Of a stretch of DNA of 64,000 bases, positions 34,041 through 46,422 are shown piece after piece. A program made the translations under genes and the position numbers. Below the pieces are notes generated by a model, which was not told the DNA's origin, made no database searches, and worked only from the letters and a program-made list of their open reading frames with translations. Position 1 is the first letter of the stretch. Each line of letters starts with the position of its first letter. Source of the DNA: Taiwanofungus camphoratus (lineage: Eukaryota; Basidiomycota; Agaricomycetes; Polyporales; Taiwanofungaceae); contig CP021221.1 of NCBI GenBank assembly GCA_003999685.1, positions 434,001-498,000 on the forward strand, written 5' to 3'.

Positions 34041-35569
34041 ATGTCTAGGATACCTTACTTAGCATCTCCTGGCCTGACTGTTCGCAAGGCCAGACCAAAA
34101 TCATCCCCCAAACATCGTGGACCTCTTCTTCTGGCCCGGTCTGACGAGGAAGATTCAATTCACAATGCCACCATTAATGCTTCCTTGCCAACTACTTCGC
34201 ATCGACGGGGGTTCTCTGAATTTGGAAGAAAGATGATACAGACTACTCAGGCTGACAGTGAAGAGGCTCCTCGCTGTTCTACACCCTTCCCATCCGTATG
34301 TGTCACTACTGGCCTTCCTGTGCCAGTCGCCTTTAGTAATGATCGGTCTGCTAACGTTCGATGATTTTATCGGAAGGCTTTTGGGTCTACCAATGAATAT
34401 GATATACAGGTCGCTCGATCCATGGTAGGTTCTCGTTTCTCCGCTGGCGATTCGCAAGTGCCCGAATTTGCAGAAACTGACCTGGCCAATTTTACCGTCC
34501 CGACTTGCTTGAATGCGATCTGGCCAAACAGGCAAAAAATGCTTCAGGCCCTATAGTTTCGAGGGAGAGCGAATGCGAAGCCAGCGAGGGGGATCATGAT
34601 AAGCAAGATTCTCATGCAAATAACAAGCGTGAATCTCGCATGCTTGCTAGACACTACAACAAACTACGAAACACCCTGTCATTTAAACCCAAGACACGCT
34701 ATCAGCAGTACCAGCAAGATGCATCGCTCAGGAAGGTCGATGGAACCAAAGAGTGTCTATCTTGCAACAAGCCACAAGCTATAGATAATGCTGATGCAGA
34801 CTCCTGCCATGTGAGCCCCGGGAGCGCCCGTAAAGCTCGCAGCAAGGATGCTCTGCCAAATACTCAACGCAATTCAGACATCCGGCGACACACAGGCTTA
34901 CCGGTACCAGGGACTAGAAGTAGATCAAACACAATGTCCGAAGGTGGTAGTCCTGGTCGTGGAGCCACTAACGGCAGCTTTGTATCATCCCCGAAAGTGC
35001 GGACCCAGGATCGCCAAGGATTCGCATTGAGACGGCAGGCAATATATGCAGACCCGAAGCTCCGAATTGGATGCGAGCCTGACGAAAGTCGTCAACGACC
35101 CAGTGTGGCTTGTCGCGATACCGCCATAGTAATTCCAGACTCCACGTGCGCTCCGGGACAAAACAGCGAGAATCAAGAAGCAAAGAATGCAGGACCCATC
35201 CTAATCAAAGGCACCGGTTCGAGAATCCTTCTGCGACCTCGGACTGTCCTCGGAGACCTTGATTTGAACATCCCAGCGAGGACGCCCTCTCCCCAACACA
35301 CCTATGTTCCTATGAGGACTGGACATATGGTACTTCCTTCCGCGTTACCTTTAAGGATCAAGAAATCTGTCCACGCTAGTGACTCTTTGGATGCTGTCGT
35401 GAGAGCCGGTCTGATAGCTGCATCGGACCTGCGCAAGAACTGTCAAACTCAATTTGACGACGCCAGCGAAGTCAAGCACATCACCTACCCTCCAAGTGCC
35501 CTCGAGCTGTTGCAGGAAGTGGATAGAGCCATTAAAGAGTGGACCCCTGGTGCATTACAGTGCCGATAG
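34041..35569 (+). CDS. Uncharacterised Ser/Arg-rich protein
   Basis: ATG 34041 opens 'MSRIPYLASPGLTVRKARP'. Exon 1 ends at GTATGT near 34297. A small exon, 'AFGSTNEYDIQ', lies near 34377-34410. The long last exon continues from an acceptor near 34535 ('AKNASGPIVSRESECE...') to the stop at 35569. A phase-0 intron of about 107 bp (GTAGGT...AACAG) joins them, but a shorter alternative is possible. The protein is polar, basic and likely disordered, with a C-terminal helical patch (SALELLQEVDRAIKEWTPG). Fungal cell-cycle or DNA-associated proteins can look like this, but I recognise no domain. MED10 starts 185 bp downstream on the same strand. Confidence 0.5.
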
Positions 35570-35754
35570 TTCCCTGCTAGTACCATGACACCTGTACTCA
35601 ATATCAATTCGTTTTGTAAAAGTTATCATAGAAATTGACAAATCGCCCTGGTCCCTGGGGCGGCCAGATCGAAGATCTCATATAATATTATGTAAGCATT
35701 CTCGAGCCATCAGCAACTTCTGCAGGTGCGACTTCTTCATCCTGCAGGACGAAC

Positions 35755-36414
35755 ATGGCCCGTGGAAACCCTCCTGCACCAGCTCAACAGACCGCGCCGG
35801 ATTCTCCACGATTGTCCGAATCACCACCACCGACAGGAGTGCAGGGTGATCTCGAATTGGAATTATTAGGGCTTGCCAACGCACTCTACAATCTTGGAAC
35901 GACGGTCGTGAATGATCTCACAAAGGAGAAGGACAAACCCGGCGGAGGCAAGCAAGTCGGTCTTAGAGTGTGAGTGTTCATCTTCAGACTCCCAAGAAAG
36001 GGGTTGTAATGATTGGGCGTTGTGTCCAGGAACGATGTAATCAACCACCTAGCCACACTAGACGACATGTCGCAACATGTCGATACCATGATACCGATGC
36101 AAGTTTTAGCCGATGTCGATAACTCGCGCAATCCAATGCAGCTGACGAAGGAGAGACTTGAGAGAGCAGCTACGGAGAATCAGTTCATGAATGGGAAAAT
36201 ACACGCGATAGATGTGAGTCGCAGTCGCGTTTCAAAGACTCAACGTTAGTCTAAGCTCGTTGCGTAACGAAAGTCATACCGCAGATATTTAGACCAGGGT
36301 CTTGGTCAGAGCTTTCCGGAACTCAGTCAATACCTGACGGAGTCGCCGGCTCAGCCCGCGCAGCCGCCTCTGAAAGAGGAGACTGTCCCTGTTTCTATAT
36401 CCACAGAGACTTGA
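35755..36414 (+). CDS. MED10: Mediator complex subunit 10
   Basis: Three exons (35755-35969, 36030-36213, 36274-36414) give 179 residues in phase. Family marks are seen in order: 'LELELLGLANALYNLGTTV' (helix 1), 'VINHLATLDDM', 'IPMQVLADVDNSRNPMQLTK' and 'LERAATENQFMNGKIHAI', then 'SYRRYLDQGLGQSFPELSQY'. The NGK-I-HAI...FPEL order is diagnostic for MED10/Nut2, a middle-module Mediator subunit that links activators to RNA polymerase II. The N-terminus and C-terminus carry Pro-rich extensions. The third exon starts at the acceptor ...AACGAAAG; a later AG would break the frame. Confidence 0.88.
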
Positions 36415-37361
36415 TTAGGCGGCCATGATTGGGGTTCATGGGACTTGATATGAGACATGATCTGTAAGCATCCCGTGTCTTTAGCGGCTAGTCTGCTGAC
36501 CAGGAAGGTGTTCGTGCTAGATGTTCACTTCTGGCACGACCTTAGTCGACGGTAGACGGCTGCACGTCGCTCCCTCCCAACGAATCTCACCCGAATGATT
36601 GAGCCACGCCTTGACGGCATTTATGGTTGGCTAAGGCTTCGCGATCCCTATGGCTTGTGACAGCTATCACGGTAGGCAGGACAATGCGTAGTCTGCGAGC
36701 TCCGGTGTCTGCCTCACAAGCGAGCGTGCGCGGCCATCGGCAATACTTACTCTGGTAACATGACTCGCCGCGACTATGGAAATCTTGCCTGCATTCGTAC
36801 TTATGCTGTATATTCTATACCTCACGATACAAACTGCACCAGCTCGCTGTGCATTTGACTTTGAAAACTGTAAGGGAGTGTCATTGCATAGTCCACCTTG
36901 CATTGTGGGCACGTTGCCGAGTACTTGTATGTAACGACGACTCCCGAAACCTTTGGCGCCATTGACGATCTGCATTGGAAACACTATGCTTGATCAGGCA
37001 AAGACTGGTTCGCTGCTCCTAAAAGTGAATATTTGCCGTTAGCAATTACGCTGCTTAATTCCATTGCCTTCCCCAAACATTCCGTTCTCTGCAGCTTTTG
37101 TCGCAATTGTCTCCTATCTGTCTTGCAGCCAGCTGGTTACCATCATTCCCTTGCAGCCCTCTACGTCTTAAATCCTTGTGTTGTCGTGATTTCTTTTTGT
37201 GCCGCAGTGCATGTGAAGAGTACCCTTGAGCTCGATATAGGCATACAGAGTCTCAGATCAATTGAAACGCGCTCAAACAACCTTCGGTTCACCTTCCGAG
37301 ACTAACGTGCCGTAGCTGTCTTCGTGACTGAGATATCTGCTGGTCGGCCTCAACTCTGTCT
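36415..37361. other. Intergenic, no gene seen
   Basis: About 950 bp between MED10 and RIC8. Only short ORFs without domains are present. It presumably holds the MED10 3' UTR and the RIC8 promoter. Confidence 0.4.
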
Positions 37362-39571
37362 ATGCAACAATTCCAGATGTCGCAGTTCCTCGAAGCCTAC
37401 ATCGCGCTGTCTTCCTCGTCCTCCAGGTCAGAGGTGTCCGGTGTGCTGCAGTCAATCATCGATGGCACGACACATTTTTGTTTTCGCGTGCAAGAGCCCC
37501 GAGCTGATTTCTTGAACAGCTTTCTCCTCTCAAATAGATGAGGCGAACCGCAAGAAACTTGTGCAAACGATACTTGATGACTTGACGAAATGCAGCTCGA
37601 ATAATGGAAGGAAAGGTAGATTATCATCGAAAGGTAAATATCGACTTAGATCTGTTCCATCTAGTGGGTGACTTACAGTTCCCCGGGTCCGATGCTCCGC
37701 TGTCCACCATCCAGATGCTTTCCAGGCTCTTCTGGCAGTGAAGACTTTAGGCAAGGACCCCGCAGGCTCGGAGGTCATTGCCGCTCCTACCAACCTATCG
37801 TCGCTGCTAGCTCTGTCGACATCGTTCAAGGACAGTACGGACGCATCAAATGAAGCTCTCAGATGTATCGCCAATGCAATGCTTTTGATAACTTCTGCGC
37901 GGGACATATTTACCGGGAAGGAGGTTGGTGGCGGAGAGGCTGCAGTTGAGTTGTTGGAGGTGAGCGTTTTGTCCTCCCAGCAAATCCCTCTTAACAGTTG
38001 TATGTTGTACTGAACCCGTTCGTTCAGAAATCAACGCATCCTGAGCGGATATTCCTGGCATCGCGTATATTATTCCTCGCCACGGTGTCGGTGGCGTCCT
38101 CTGCAGAGTTCATTAAGACTGTCGTGGAAGCCAAACCACCAGGGCACTCATCGAATATAGTCGAGATAATTGGAACAAAGCTCGAGAACCTGACACGAAG
38201 TGTTCTTGGTAGCGCAAAGCTAGCTCGAGAGGCTATGATTGATCTACTCAAATTCACGTTTAATCTGTTGTTACATTACCCGAAGGTGCGCTGTCTACCT
38301 TGCTTACTAGGATCGCCTGAGAAGCAATCCTCTCACCGGTGGTACAATAGATTGTTGATGATTCAGCAAGTTCCGATCCTAAAGTAATGGGCGATTGTTG
38401 GAGCGATCGATTGGATGGGTATGTCACTTGCTCGCTAGGCGTAAACGTTACTTAGGTTGATCCTTACTGACTATACAGCCTTTTATACCCCCTTCTTCGG
38501 ACGTTTAACACTCTCCCATCGTCATCCCCCTCACCACTTGCGCCTCCTATGACACACGTAATCCATGCCCTCTTGAACATTCCCGTCTCTCCATCCTTAC
38601 ATTGCAAGTGGTTTCCCGCCAACCGTTCGCCCTGCTCGCCGAAAAGTCCTCGAGATTCGCCAGTAAGTTCTCCAGAGTCTTCAAACCGGCCTCAGCTTGC
38701 AGGTAGCGGCAGCGGTAGCGGCTCACCCACTCTTGGCCCTGCGAAGGATCCGAAACCAGGCGCCTTTGACAGAGCACTGTCGGCTCTGGCTGCAGGGCGC
38801 CGCTCGCTCTCGCGCTCGAATTCTCCCCACTCCAGGTCCCCGCCGATCGACGTTCTTCTGCGCTCATACGACCTGCTGGACGTGTCACTGAGCCACTACC
38901 TGCCTGGAGCCATCGACCCAGACGACGCTAGCGTGCGCGAGCGTGTCAAGAACGAGGGCGGCTCGAACTTGGATGACGTTCTGGCTCCCCTGATGCTGCT
39001 CATTAACAAACTGTGTACCGCCGACGAGACCTCTAGGATCAGGATGCGTGAGTGGGTTTTGCCTGCGGACCTCGACCGGACGTCACCGCTTGAGCTGCGC
39101 CCGGATTTCTTGGGCCGTTTCCTGCGTCTGCTTGCGAGCGTGCACCACACGAGGCTGAAGTTCACAGCGGGGGAGACGCTCTACACAATCTGTGATTCTG
39201 ATGGTAATCAAACTTACTTTGACGCTTTGCGTTCTGCCTGCTGATGCTATTTGTTTGTTTCAGCTGGGCTGCTTGCCTCCTATGTTGGCTACGGTAACGT
39301 CGCAGGCTTCTTGTTTCACAAAGGCATCACAGGTCAACCTTCACGGCCCTCCAATGCCCCCGTCCCTGCCACGACGCCCTCTGGAGTGCCAATCAATCCC
39401 ATCACAGGCATTGTGGAGGAACCCAAACAAGAAATTGATATGACAGATGAGGAAAAGGAGCGCGAAGCGGAGAAACTGTTCGTCCTGTTCGACAGGCTGG
39501 AGAAGAGCGGTGCCATCTCTCCTAGCCAAAATCCTATCCGAAAAGCTGCCGCGGACGGAAAACTAGGATGA
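37362..39571 (+). CDS. RIC8: RIC8/synembryn, G-alpha chaperone and exchange factor
   Basis: An armadillo-type all-helical protein of the Ric-8 family. It starts 'MQQFQMSQFLEAYIALSS'; the next exon reads 'QIDEANRKKLVQTILDDL', then 'HHPDAFQALLAVKTLGKDPA', 'SNEALRCIANAMLLITSA', 'RIFLASRILFLATVSV' and 'FKAREAM'-like helices. The C-terminal half has 'DDVLAPLMLLINKLC', 'MREWVLPADLDRTSPLEL', 'LGRFLRLLASVHHTRLKFTA' and 'AGLLASYVGYGNVAGFLF'. The order LPADxDR..PLE and GYGNVAGFL is typical of Ric-8. It folds and activates heterotrimeric G-alpha subunits, which in fungi control mating, cAMP and growth. The exon 1 to 2 splice is slightly uncertain (short intron near 37460-37518). It is convergent with the nucleolin gene. 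Confidence 0.88.
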
Positions 39572-39899
39572 CCTCACAAATACCACGCGGAAGACCTAAC
39601 TATTGACCATCACTCTAAGCTTATTGCCAGTTGCTGGCTTTCACATGTTTTCGTTTTGACTTCAATACTATTGATGCCACATACCCGCGAACGAATGTAC
39701 TTATTATACTTATTACATAATGCCACATTCCAGTGCTTGTACACGTTCAATTCATGTGCGAAGCAGGAGTTGTGAACTCAAAAAATACCTATGATAACAT
39801 TTTGCGATACTGAGAGTAGAGACCCTAAGCCAAGTAAAGTCCATAGACATAACATAAAGAAAATGGACATGTAAGCATGGGCGACTCAAGAACCTGAAT

Positions 39900-41784
39900 C
39901 TAGTCGAATGTGACCTTCCTGCCCTCGGCAGTGGCGATGGCCCCAGAGCGAGCACCACCTCTAGGTGCACCACGCCCGCCCCGTCCACCACCACGTCCGC
40001 GACCCCGGTCACCACCTCGACCACGGCCTCGATCACCACCCCGACCCCGGAAGCCACCGAAGTCCTACACAATGAACAGGATGAGACGCGCAACGACCGA
40101 CCATAACATGAATACTTACACGTCCACCACCACGTCCACCACCACGACCTCCACCGCCGTTGGGGTCTCGGGGTTGCGAATAATCAAGCCTTATCGTCCG
40201 ACCCGCGATGTCACTGCCCGCTGCCCCTTCGAAAGCTTTCTTAGCGGCCTCGGTGTCAGTAAACTCGATGTATCCGAAGCCTTTGGGCCGTCCGGATTCA
40301 CGATCGGTCGGTACCCGAACGCTTTTGACCTCACCGTATTCAGTGAAAGTCTCCCAGAGCATATCTTCCGTGGCATCCCAGCTGAGATTGCCAACGAAGA
40401 GAACTGACGACGGTGCACTGGTGCTGTCACCGAATGCGTTTGCACGGTTTTGGCGCACGGTGTTCTGATCCTTCTCTACGCTCTTGTCAATGTTGACCGC
40501 ACGACCATCGATCTCTTTGCCGTTGAGAGCGACAGCAGCCTCGACAGCCTCAGCCGTCGCAAAAGTGACAAACGCGAAGCCGCGAGACTTTCCAGTGTTC
40601 CTGTCCATCTGGACACGTGCAGACACAACTTCTCCACATTCAGCGAATTCCTGTGCGAGCCAATCGTTGTCGACATTCCACGACAATTTACCAACGAAAA
40701 TAGTCTTTGTCGGCGCCGATCCGTCCGTAGATTCAGCTTCACCGTTAGCCGTCTTGGCCTTTTTTGTTGGTGCAGGGGCGTCATCCTCAGCTTTGCGTTT
40801 ACCATCTATGAATTAGAAATCAGGTGAGTTGAGTTGATTGGAGTATCAGATACGGGGAACGGGTACGTCACTTTTAGCCTTGACTGTGGACGCATCCACC
40901 ATCTCCACATCAGCACCAGAATCATCATCCGAATCTGAGTCATCATCGCTACTGTCAGATTCTTGCTGTTTTGTAGCATTTTTAGGAGCCTCCTCTTCCG
41001 AGCTGCTATCACTGTCGTCGTCAGAATCTGACGAGGCAGCCTTAGCCGGCGTCGCCATCTTCGTGGGTGATGCTTTTTTTGCGGGAGTTGCCGCCACCGT
41101 TCTGGGTGCTTCATCTTCTGAACTGTCTTCATCCTCTGAACTTGAAGAGGCAGCCTTTTTTGCAGTTGCCTTCACCTGTGCAGCCTTCGGTCCCTCATCC
41201 TCGGAAGATTCACTGTCGGAGTCATCACTCGCAGAGGAGTCAGGCTTGGCCTAAATAATAAACGCTGAGGTTGAAAATTTTAAGCAACAGGAAAGAATAA
41301 GGCTATCGACCTTTCCGTTAGACTTTGCGACAGCTTTGCTGTTTGTTTCAGTAGTCTTGGGATTTTCATCCTCTGAATCCGAGGACGATTCTTCACCTGA
41401 CGAAGCTGCCTTTGACTGAGGGGCACAGATAAATACAGAATACTAGTCATAGATAAGATAATGTTATAAACCTTAGCGTTCTTCGTAGCCCTAGGCGCAG
41501 GCTTCTCATCTTCAGACGACTCAGGCTCTGATGACTCCTCACTGCTGCCTTCATCCTTCTTCACTGCCTTTTTTCCCTTGACCTTCAAAATCCTGGATAA
41601 GAACATAATGATCGTTAAGAGGCTCTATACAACATACGGATGCCTTGGCCAAAATCTCCTTGGAAGATATGGGTTTCTTGTTCACCGCAGCCGGCTTCGC
41701 AGCTACCGGAGCCACCTTAGCTGACGCTTTTGCAGCCTTCTTTTCGGCTTTCTTGTCGACCTTTTTAGCTGTAGTTTTGGCCAT
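39900..41784 (-). CDS. Nucleolin/Nsr1-like RRM protein
   Basis: Starts at 41784 with a Lys/Ala-rich stretch (MAKTTAKKVDKKAEKKAAK). Several acidic Ser/Glu/Asp blocks alternate with Lys/Ala linkers (SSSEDEDSSEDEAP), as in nucleolin, Nsr1 and Gar2. Two RRMs follow. RRM1 has 'SWNVDNDWLAQEFAECGEVV' and RNP1 'KSRGFAFVTF'; RRM2 has RNP2 'VLFVGNLSW' and RNP1 'RPKGFGYIEF'. The last exons encode a GGRGGGRGGGR-rich tail and end 'AEGRKVTFD'. It is expected in the nucleolus in pre-rRNA processing and ribosome assembly, with the RGG tail methylated. Introns cut the acidic blocks. It is divergent from the Rab escort gene with 220 bp between starts. Confidence 0.9.
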
Positions 41785-42004
41785 GGTGAGCGAAGGGGAA
41801 GTAGAGAGGGGATGAAGGTCGGATAACTGCGACCAGGAGACTCGAAATTTTCGAAGAAGGAAAGTCAATTTATTTAGGGCCAGTTATCGGTATTTTCCGG
41901 TGGCTGAGAACCCTGGATGGTCCCTGCGCTCAGTGCGCTTACTTACTAGTAGCACTCGAGCTTGAGCAGCACTCACTAACATCGTTGGTCCTCGCAGTTT
42001 CAGC

Positions 42005-43914
42005 ATGGAAGTGGACGCTGTTGTTCTCGGAACTGGATTGACCGAGTCTATCGCCGCTGCGTGAGCTCTATGTATCTTAATCTTCGATCCCTATGTCTAA
42101 GTGGTGACAAGTGCTCTGTCTAAGGCGGGATTCAAAGTAGCTCACGTCGATGCCAATTCATACTATGGAGGAAACGATGCATCTTTGACTCTTGATGAGC
42201 TTGTCGAGTGGGCTGATGAACGTGCATTCACACCTGATATCGGCTCTTCCGCATATCTTTCAACGCAACGAAGAAGATACACGTCAGTCTCTCGCTCTTC
42301 GTCTATGCCTCCACAGTCTCGGCAATACTCTCTATCTCTTTGCCCCTCTATCATTCCCTCCACTGGTCCTCTGATTGACGCTCTTATTGCCTCTGGTGTT
42401 TCGCGATATGGTGGCTTCAAACTTCTCGAGCGAGTCGCAATATACGACCGCCCGGGCTTAATCAAGGCAGTTCCTGGAAGCAAGGAGGACGTGTTCAAGA
42501 GCAAAGAGCTATCTCTCATTGACAAGCGGAGACTCATGCGCTTTCTCGTGTTCGCTGCAGGTGATTTCGAAGAGAAGAAGGAGCTCCAAGGGAAGGAACA
42601 TTCACCATTCATTAGTTTCTTGAAAGAGACCTTTTCTTTGGATGATCGAGCGACGTGCGCTATTGCTTTTGCCCTCGCATTCTGCATATCGGCTTCAGGT
42701 ACACTCACATGATACTTTTGAAGAGACAATGTTTCAATACCTCATGCATGACGCAGATACTACTCTCCCTGCCCTCCAACGCATCCGACGTTATCTCCGC
42801 TCGGCTGGGCGGTACGGTGCTTCACCCTTCCTCGTGGGTCATTATGGCGGCTTGGGCGAAATTGCTCAAGGATTCTGTCGCATTTCTGCAGTAAATGGAG
42901 CTATTTATATTCTGGGCCGCCAGATCTCGTTCGCTTTACCCATGGAACATCGATTACAATCTTCTTGCACACAAGTGCCCGCGCGAGACAATAATCCCAC
43001 CTCATCCCTGCAAGGCCCAAGAGCAATCAAGCTGGCATTAAAGGAATTACCGGAAGAGTTGTCGTGCGACGTCGTGGTGTCAACGCCCGATTACATCCTT
43101 CCAGAGCTAAGGGCACGTACAGCAGTCATTGAGAATTCTTCATCACTAGCAAACATGTCGCATGGCTATTCAATTGCGAGATGTATAGCTATCATCGATC
43201 GCCCGCTATCCTTCTCTGCTTCTGAGCAAGAAACAGAATCATCAGCCCGCCTTCTCCCTGAGCACAATATACTTGTGGGTCCGGAAGACCAGCCTCGTGC
43301 AGATGCCAATACCAGTGAACACGTTGATACTGCACTCCTGGTCTTTCCTCCAGCCATCCTCCCAGATGGCTCGCCTAGTGTAGCAGTGAACGTGCTGATA
43401 ATGGGGGAAGGCAGTATGTCTACACCCAAAGGGAAATGTACAGTATCATTCCTAATTCCGTGGAAATAGCTTGACTTACGCTAAGATTCTCACAGGGGTT
43501 CTGTATATCTCCATGCCCCTTCCCGACGCGAGCATGCAAACGACAGAAGAACTGCTGCGTCCCTATTTGGACGCAACGCTATCTTTGGCGGACACACAGC
43601 AGACCGACGAGGCTCCCATTGAGCCACTCTTCAGCCTCTTTTACACCGAACATCCTTCCGCACCCATCGCGCAGGACAATGCAGTCGACTCGCCGTCATC
43701 TGTCCTTGTCACTCCGGCCCGTTCACCTGTTCTACCTGAACTAGCTGATGCTGCAACCAGTATGGCCGAGAAGATGTTCCGGAAAGCTGTTGAAGTCCTT
43801 CAAAGTGCTGGGCGACGACCACGAGCAGAAGGCAGCGAGGTTGAGGACGTGGAAGTCGAGGTCGAGTCTTTCTGGCCTCCATTGGATATTGTGGATGATG
43901 GGGAGGATTGGTAG
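42005..43914 (+). CDS. MRS6: Rab escort protein (REP/Mrs6)
   Basis: The GDI/REP family Rossmann start is 'MEVDAVVLGTGLTESI', then after an intron 'ALSKAGFKVAHVDANSYYGG', the family signature. It continues 'NDASLTLDELVEW', 'YGGFKLLERVAIYD', 'AVPGSKEDVFKSKELSLIDK', 'RRLMRFLVFA' and 'YGGLGEIAQGFCRISAVNGA', the Rab-binding and effector regions. A long insert and the less conserved C-terminal half favour REP over GDI, which would be shorter and better conserved. REP presents new Rab GTPases to geranylgeranyl transferase II and escorts them to membranes. At least four exons. The first intron uses the acceptor ...GTGACAAG. The C-terminus ends in an acidic stretch (EDVEVEVESFWPPLDIVDDG). Confidence 0.85.
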
Positions 43915-44385
43915 CGGTGGCCAAGCCTGTCCCCGGACATTCATACTTGCGAGGTGATTGCATGTATTTCCAGTCTAGTCCTCTGAACGCACACCTACGA
44001 ATCTTATAATTTCCTCTAATTACCTTTACATGCACGAATGTGTATCATTGAATATCAAATGTACCTAGGCTTTGGTCCGTGACTAAGGAGTCAGTGAGCA
44101 CTGAATGTCCGTTGGGCGGATACCGATTTCGGACCTGCATGTCCGAAGTTGAGTCTCCTGGCTAACTCGACGTTTCTGCTTATTTGGTTGCGATCAAGTC
44201 CTGTACTATCAATTCGAATACTCACTGGTGTTCATCAAGTTATAACATCCACTGTCTGGCAGCCTCTGGCTCATCCTTAAGCTTAGGCTCGTAGACCGTC
44301 TGCCAAGTCCACTAATCTCACGATCATATCCGGGCACCGACATATACATACCTCATTCACATCTAATTACCTGCAACCGTTTACC
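43915..44385. other. Intergenic, no gene seen
   Basis: About 470 bp between the REP gene and KGD4 on the same strand. Nothing recognisable. Confidence 0.4.
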
Positions 44386-44848
44386 ATGCATCCATCTCTT
44401 CGATTGTGCGCTGCAGGAACCTCGGGAACATTCCGCAGACCTCTCATTCACTTCATTGGCAAGCGGCAATGGCCCTCTAGTATGTCTCACTTACCCTAAT
44501 ATTCACTGCATCTATTCACTGCTTTTGTCCTGCCAATCCAGCGCCCAAAGCTCCTCACCCACATCCCGCAGCGCCTGCCGACATCAAGAACGCTTTCTCC
44601 GACTTCGTCAAGAAGTTGCAGTCGTCCGCGCCTGCCGAAGCGAGCTCCAAGAGCCAGGGTGCGAGCAAGGAGGACGTACAGGTGTTTGACGAGTTCTGGC
44701 AGGCCCCAGAGAGACTATGGAAGCATGGGTTGGAGGATTGGGAGGTCGAGCTTGTCATGGTGTGTCTATTCGTCGTAGTCTGCTTCATACATGCTCACGG
44801 TTCTTGTTCCTGGTCACTTCGCAGAGCGGAGGGGCTTCTGTACATTAG
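44386..44848 (+). CDS. KGD4: KGD4/YMR31-type alpha-ketoglutarate dehydrogenase subunit 4
   Basis: Three exons (44386-44479, 44542-44759, 44825-44848) give 111 residues. The N-terminus is a mitochondrial presequence (MHPSLRLCAAGTSGTFRRPL). It is followed by 'IHFIGKRQWP' and 'HPHPAAPADIKNAFSDFVKK', and the end reads 'FWQAPERLWKHGLEDWEVEL' then 'VMSGGASVH'. The F-I-G-K-R motif, the HPAAP segment and the C-terminal MSGGA mark the KGD4/MRPS36 family, which tethers the E3 subunit to the 2-oxoglutarate dehydrogenase core in the mitochondrial matrix. The last exon is only 24 nt. It is convergent with the proteasome alpha1 gene, about 175 bp apart. Confidence 0.85.
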
Positions 44849-45023
44849 ATAGTGGCCCTGCCTTACGGACATGGATTGTTACAGAATTTATTTCTAATTA
44901 GTACCTGGAATGAGGTCCTTCCTAACCACCCTCGGCTACTCGTCCAGCATGATTAAGCACTGCTCCCTAGCCGAGATACCCTCACAAGTGACGAAAACAA
45001 GGATGTCCAGTAAAGTATACAAA

Positions 45024-46188
45024 TCAGTCCTTCTCTGCATATGCCAGCAGATGCTTCTCAATCTCCACCTCGTCCATGACGCGCCATTGCCCCCTTGTCT
45101 TTGGGTTCTCCTCCTCGCCTTCCGACACGATGCCAACCTCAACTTCTCCTGGCTTGAAGTCCGTTGCGTGGACGGTGGAGATCGCTTCAATAGCCATCTA
45201 GCCCACTGATCAGTCACCAAGCCCAGTAAAGGGTACATGATCAAACACAGACCTCAATAACCTCGGATCTATTCAGTGTTTTGCCAGCCTTGATGGGATC
45301 ATCTGCTCCATGACCCGAGTCGAGCTTCTTCCACTTCTTTTCGAGGTGGTTCATTGCCTCCTGTTGTTTCTGCCCTGCAGCAGTCGCGTGGAAGCCCACG
45401 AAATAGCCCGCAGGGTCGAGCTTGAAACATTGTGGGCCAAACTCAGGGTCAATACCAATAAGGATCATTGCTGCGTACGCGCATCAGTATGACGATTGAA
45501 GTAAGAGGCATCATGGCAAGTAAGGTGGCACACACAAATGCCTAGTGGGCGCATCGCAGCGCGTTGGGTGTATACCTGGTTGATGTTGGCCATCCGCCGC
45601 GCAAGCGCATCTGGCGTGATTTCGTAACCATACTTGTAACGGAAGTCTGCGGCTTCAGAACGTGCTCTTGTGACTTGTGCACGGGCATCGGCTTTCAGAG
45701 AGAGCAGCTATTAGATGAGTATAACAGAAGCGATTGCGAGTCAGCGTACCAATGAGGCCAGTCATTACGCAGCCAATGGTGGGCGTGATACTGAAGAGGT
45801 GGGTGACGGTAGATGCATCCAGAAGCTTGTCCTGTGGTAGAAAAGATAGCAAGTGCATTTCCTGTCAAGCATCGTGCGGCTGGTGAAGTGAAATAATCAC
45901 ATACGGGAACCTTCCTCTGAGTGATGACGACTGCAGTATCCTTTCCTCGGACGGATATTGCAGTATGGCCAGAGCCAGAGATGGCCTTGAAGGCATATTC
46001 TATGCAATGTGGTCCGCTCGTAAGCGATAGATGTCTTGGAAAATCCTCCGTAGTTTGGACACTCACCGACTTGGTACAAACGTCCCTCAGGGGAGAAGAC
46101 AGTGAGGTATCTGTAGACGGCACATCATGAGCACCAGCTGAGCGAAAAAATGTGGGCAAAATCACCTATCATAAGAAGTTCTCGACAT
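45024..46188 (-). CDS. SCL1: 20S proteasome subunit alpha1 (Scl1/PSMA6)
   Basis: The first exon 'MSRTSYDR' joins to '[14 protein letters not shown]', the alpha-subunit N-terminal signature, then '[20 protein letters not shown]' and '[17 protein letters not shown]'. '[20 protein letters not shown]' and '[20 protein letters not shown]' are specific for alpha1 (type 6), as are '[20 protein letters not shown]' and the end '[10 protein letters not shown]'. Alpha subunits form the outer gate rings of the 20S proteasome and are not catalytic. About seven short exons. Start 46188; stop 45024-45026. It is divergent from RPC1 with a 234-bp gap. Confidence 0.93.
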
Positions 46189-46422
46189 AGCGAACGGTGT
46201 ACCAGAGGGCCAAGGAATGAATCAAGGAGACGGGAGCTTGAGGGCGTCTAGGACGCGCAAGTGCGACGCGCCATCCAAATCAGGCGCGTGTGTATTCTGA
46301 GGTTAGGGTTAAACTTTCTACGCTTGTAATTTGTCCTGGCTCATCGCGTCGGACAAGTCACCTATTCCAAAGACTGGCTAGGTTTACAAAGTGAACTGGG
46401 CGAGGGGCCCGCCGACTTCGAG
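46189..46422. promoter_or_regulatory. Shared promoter of proteasome alpha1 and RPC1
   Basis: Only 234 bp separate the divergent start codons. The segment contains repeated GACGCGC/GCGACGCGCC near 46250-46275, which may be a binding site. No TATA box is visible. Confidence 0.35.

Noticed and set aside
36667-36984. 105-codon minus-strand ORF between MED10 and RIC8
   Set aside because: No recognisable domain and no splice context; composition is like random open frame.
42163-42729. 188-codon minus-strand ORF inside the REP gene
   Set aside because: Shadow of a well-supported coding frame with family motifs on the other strand.
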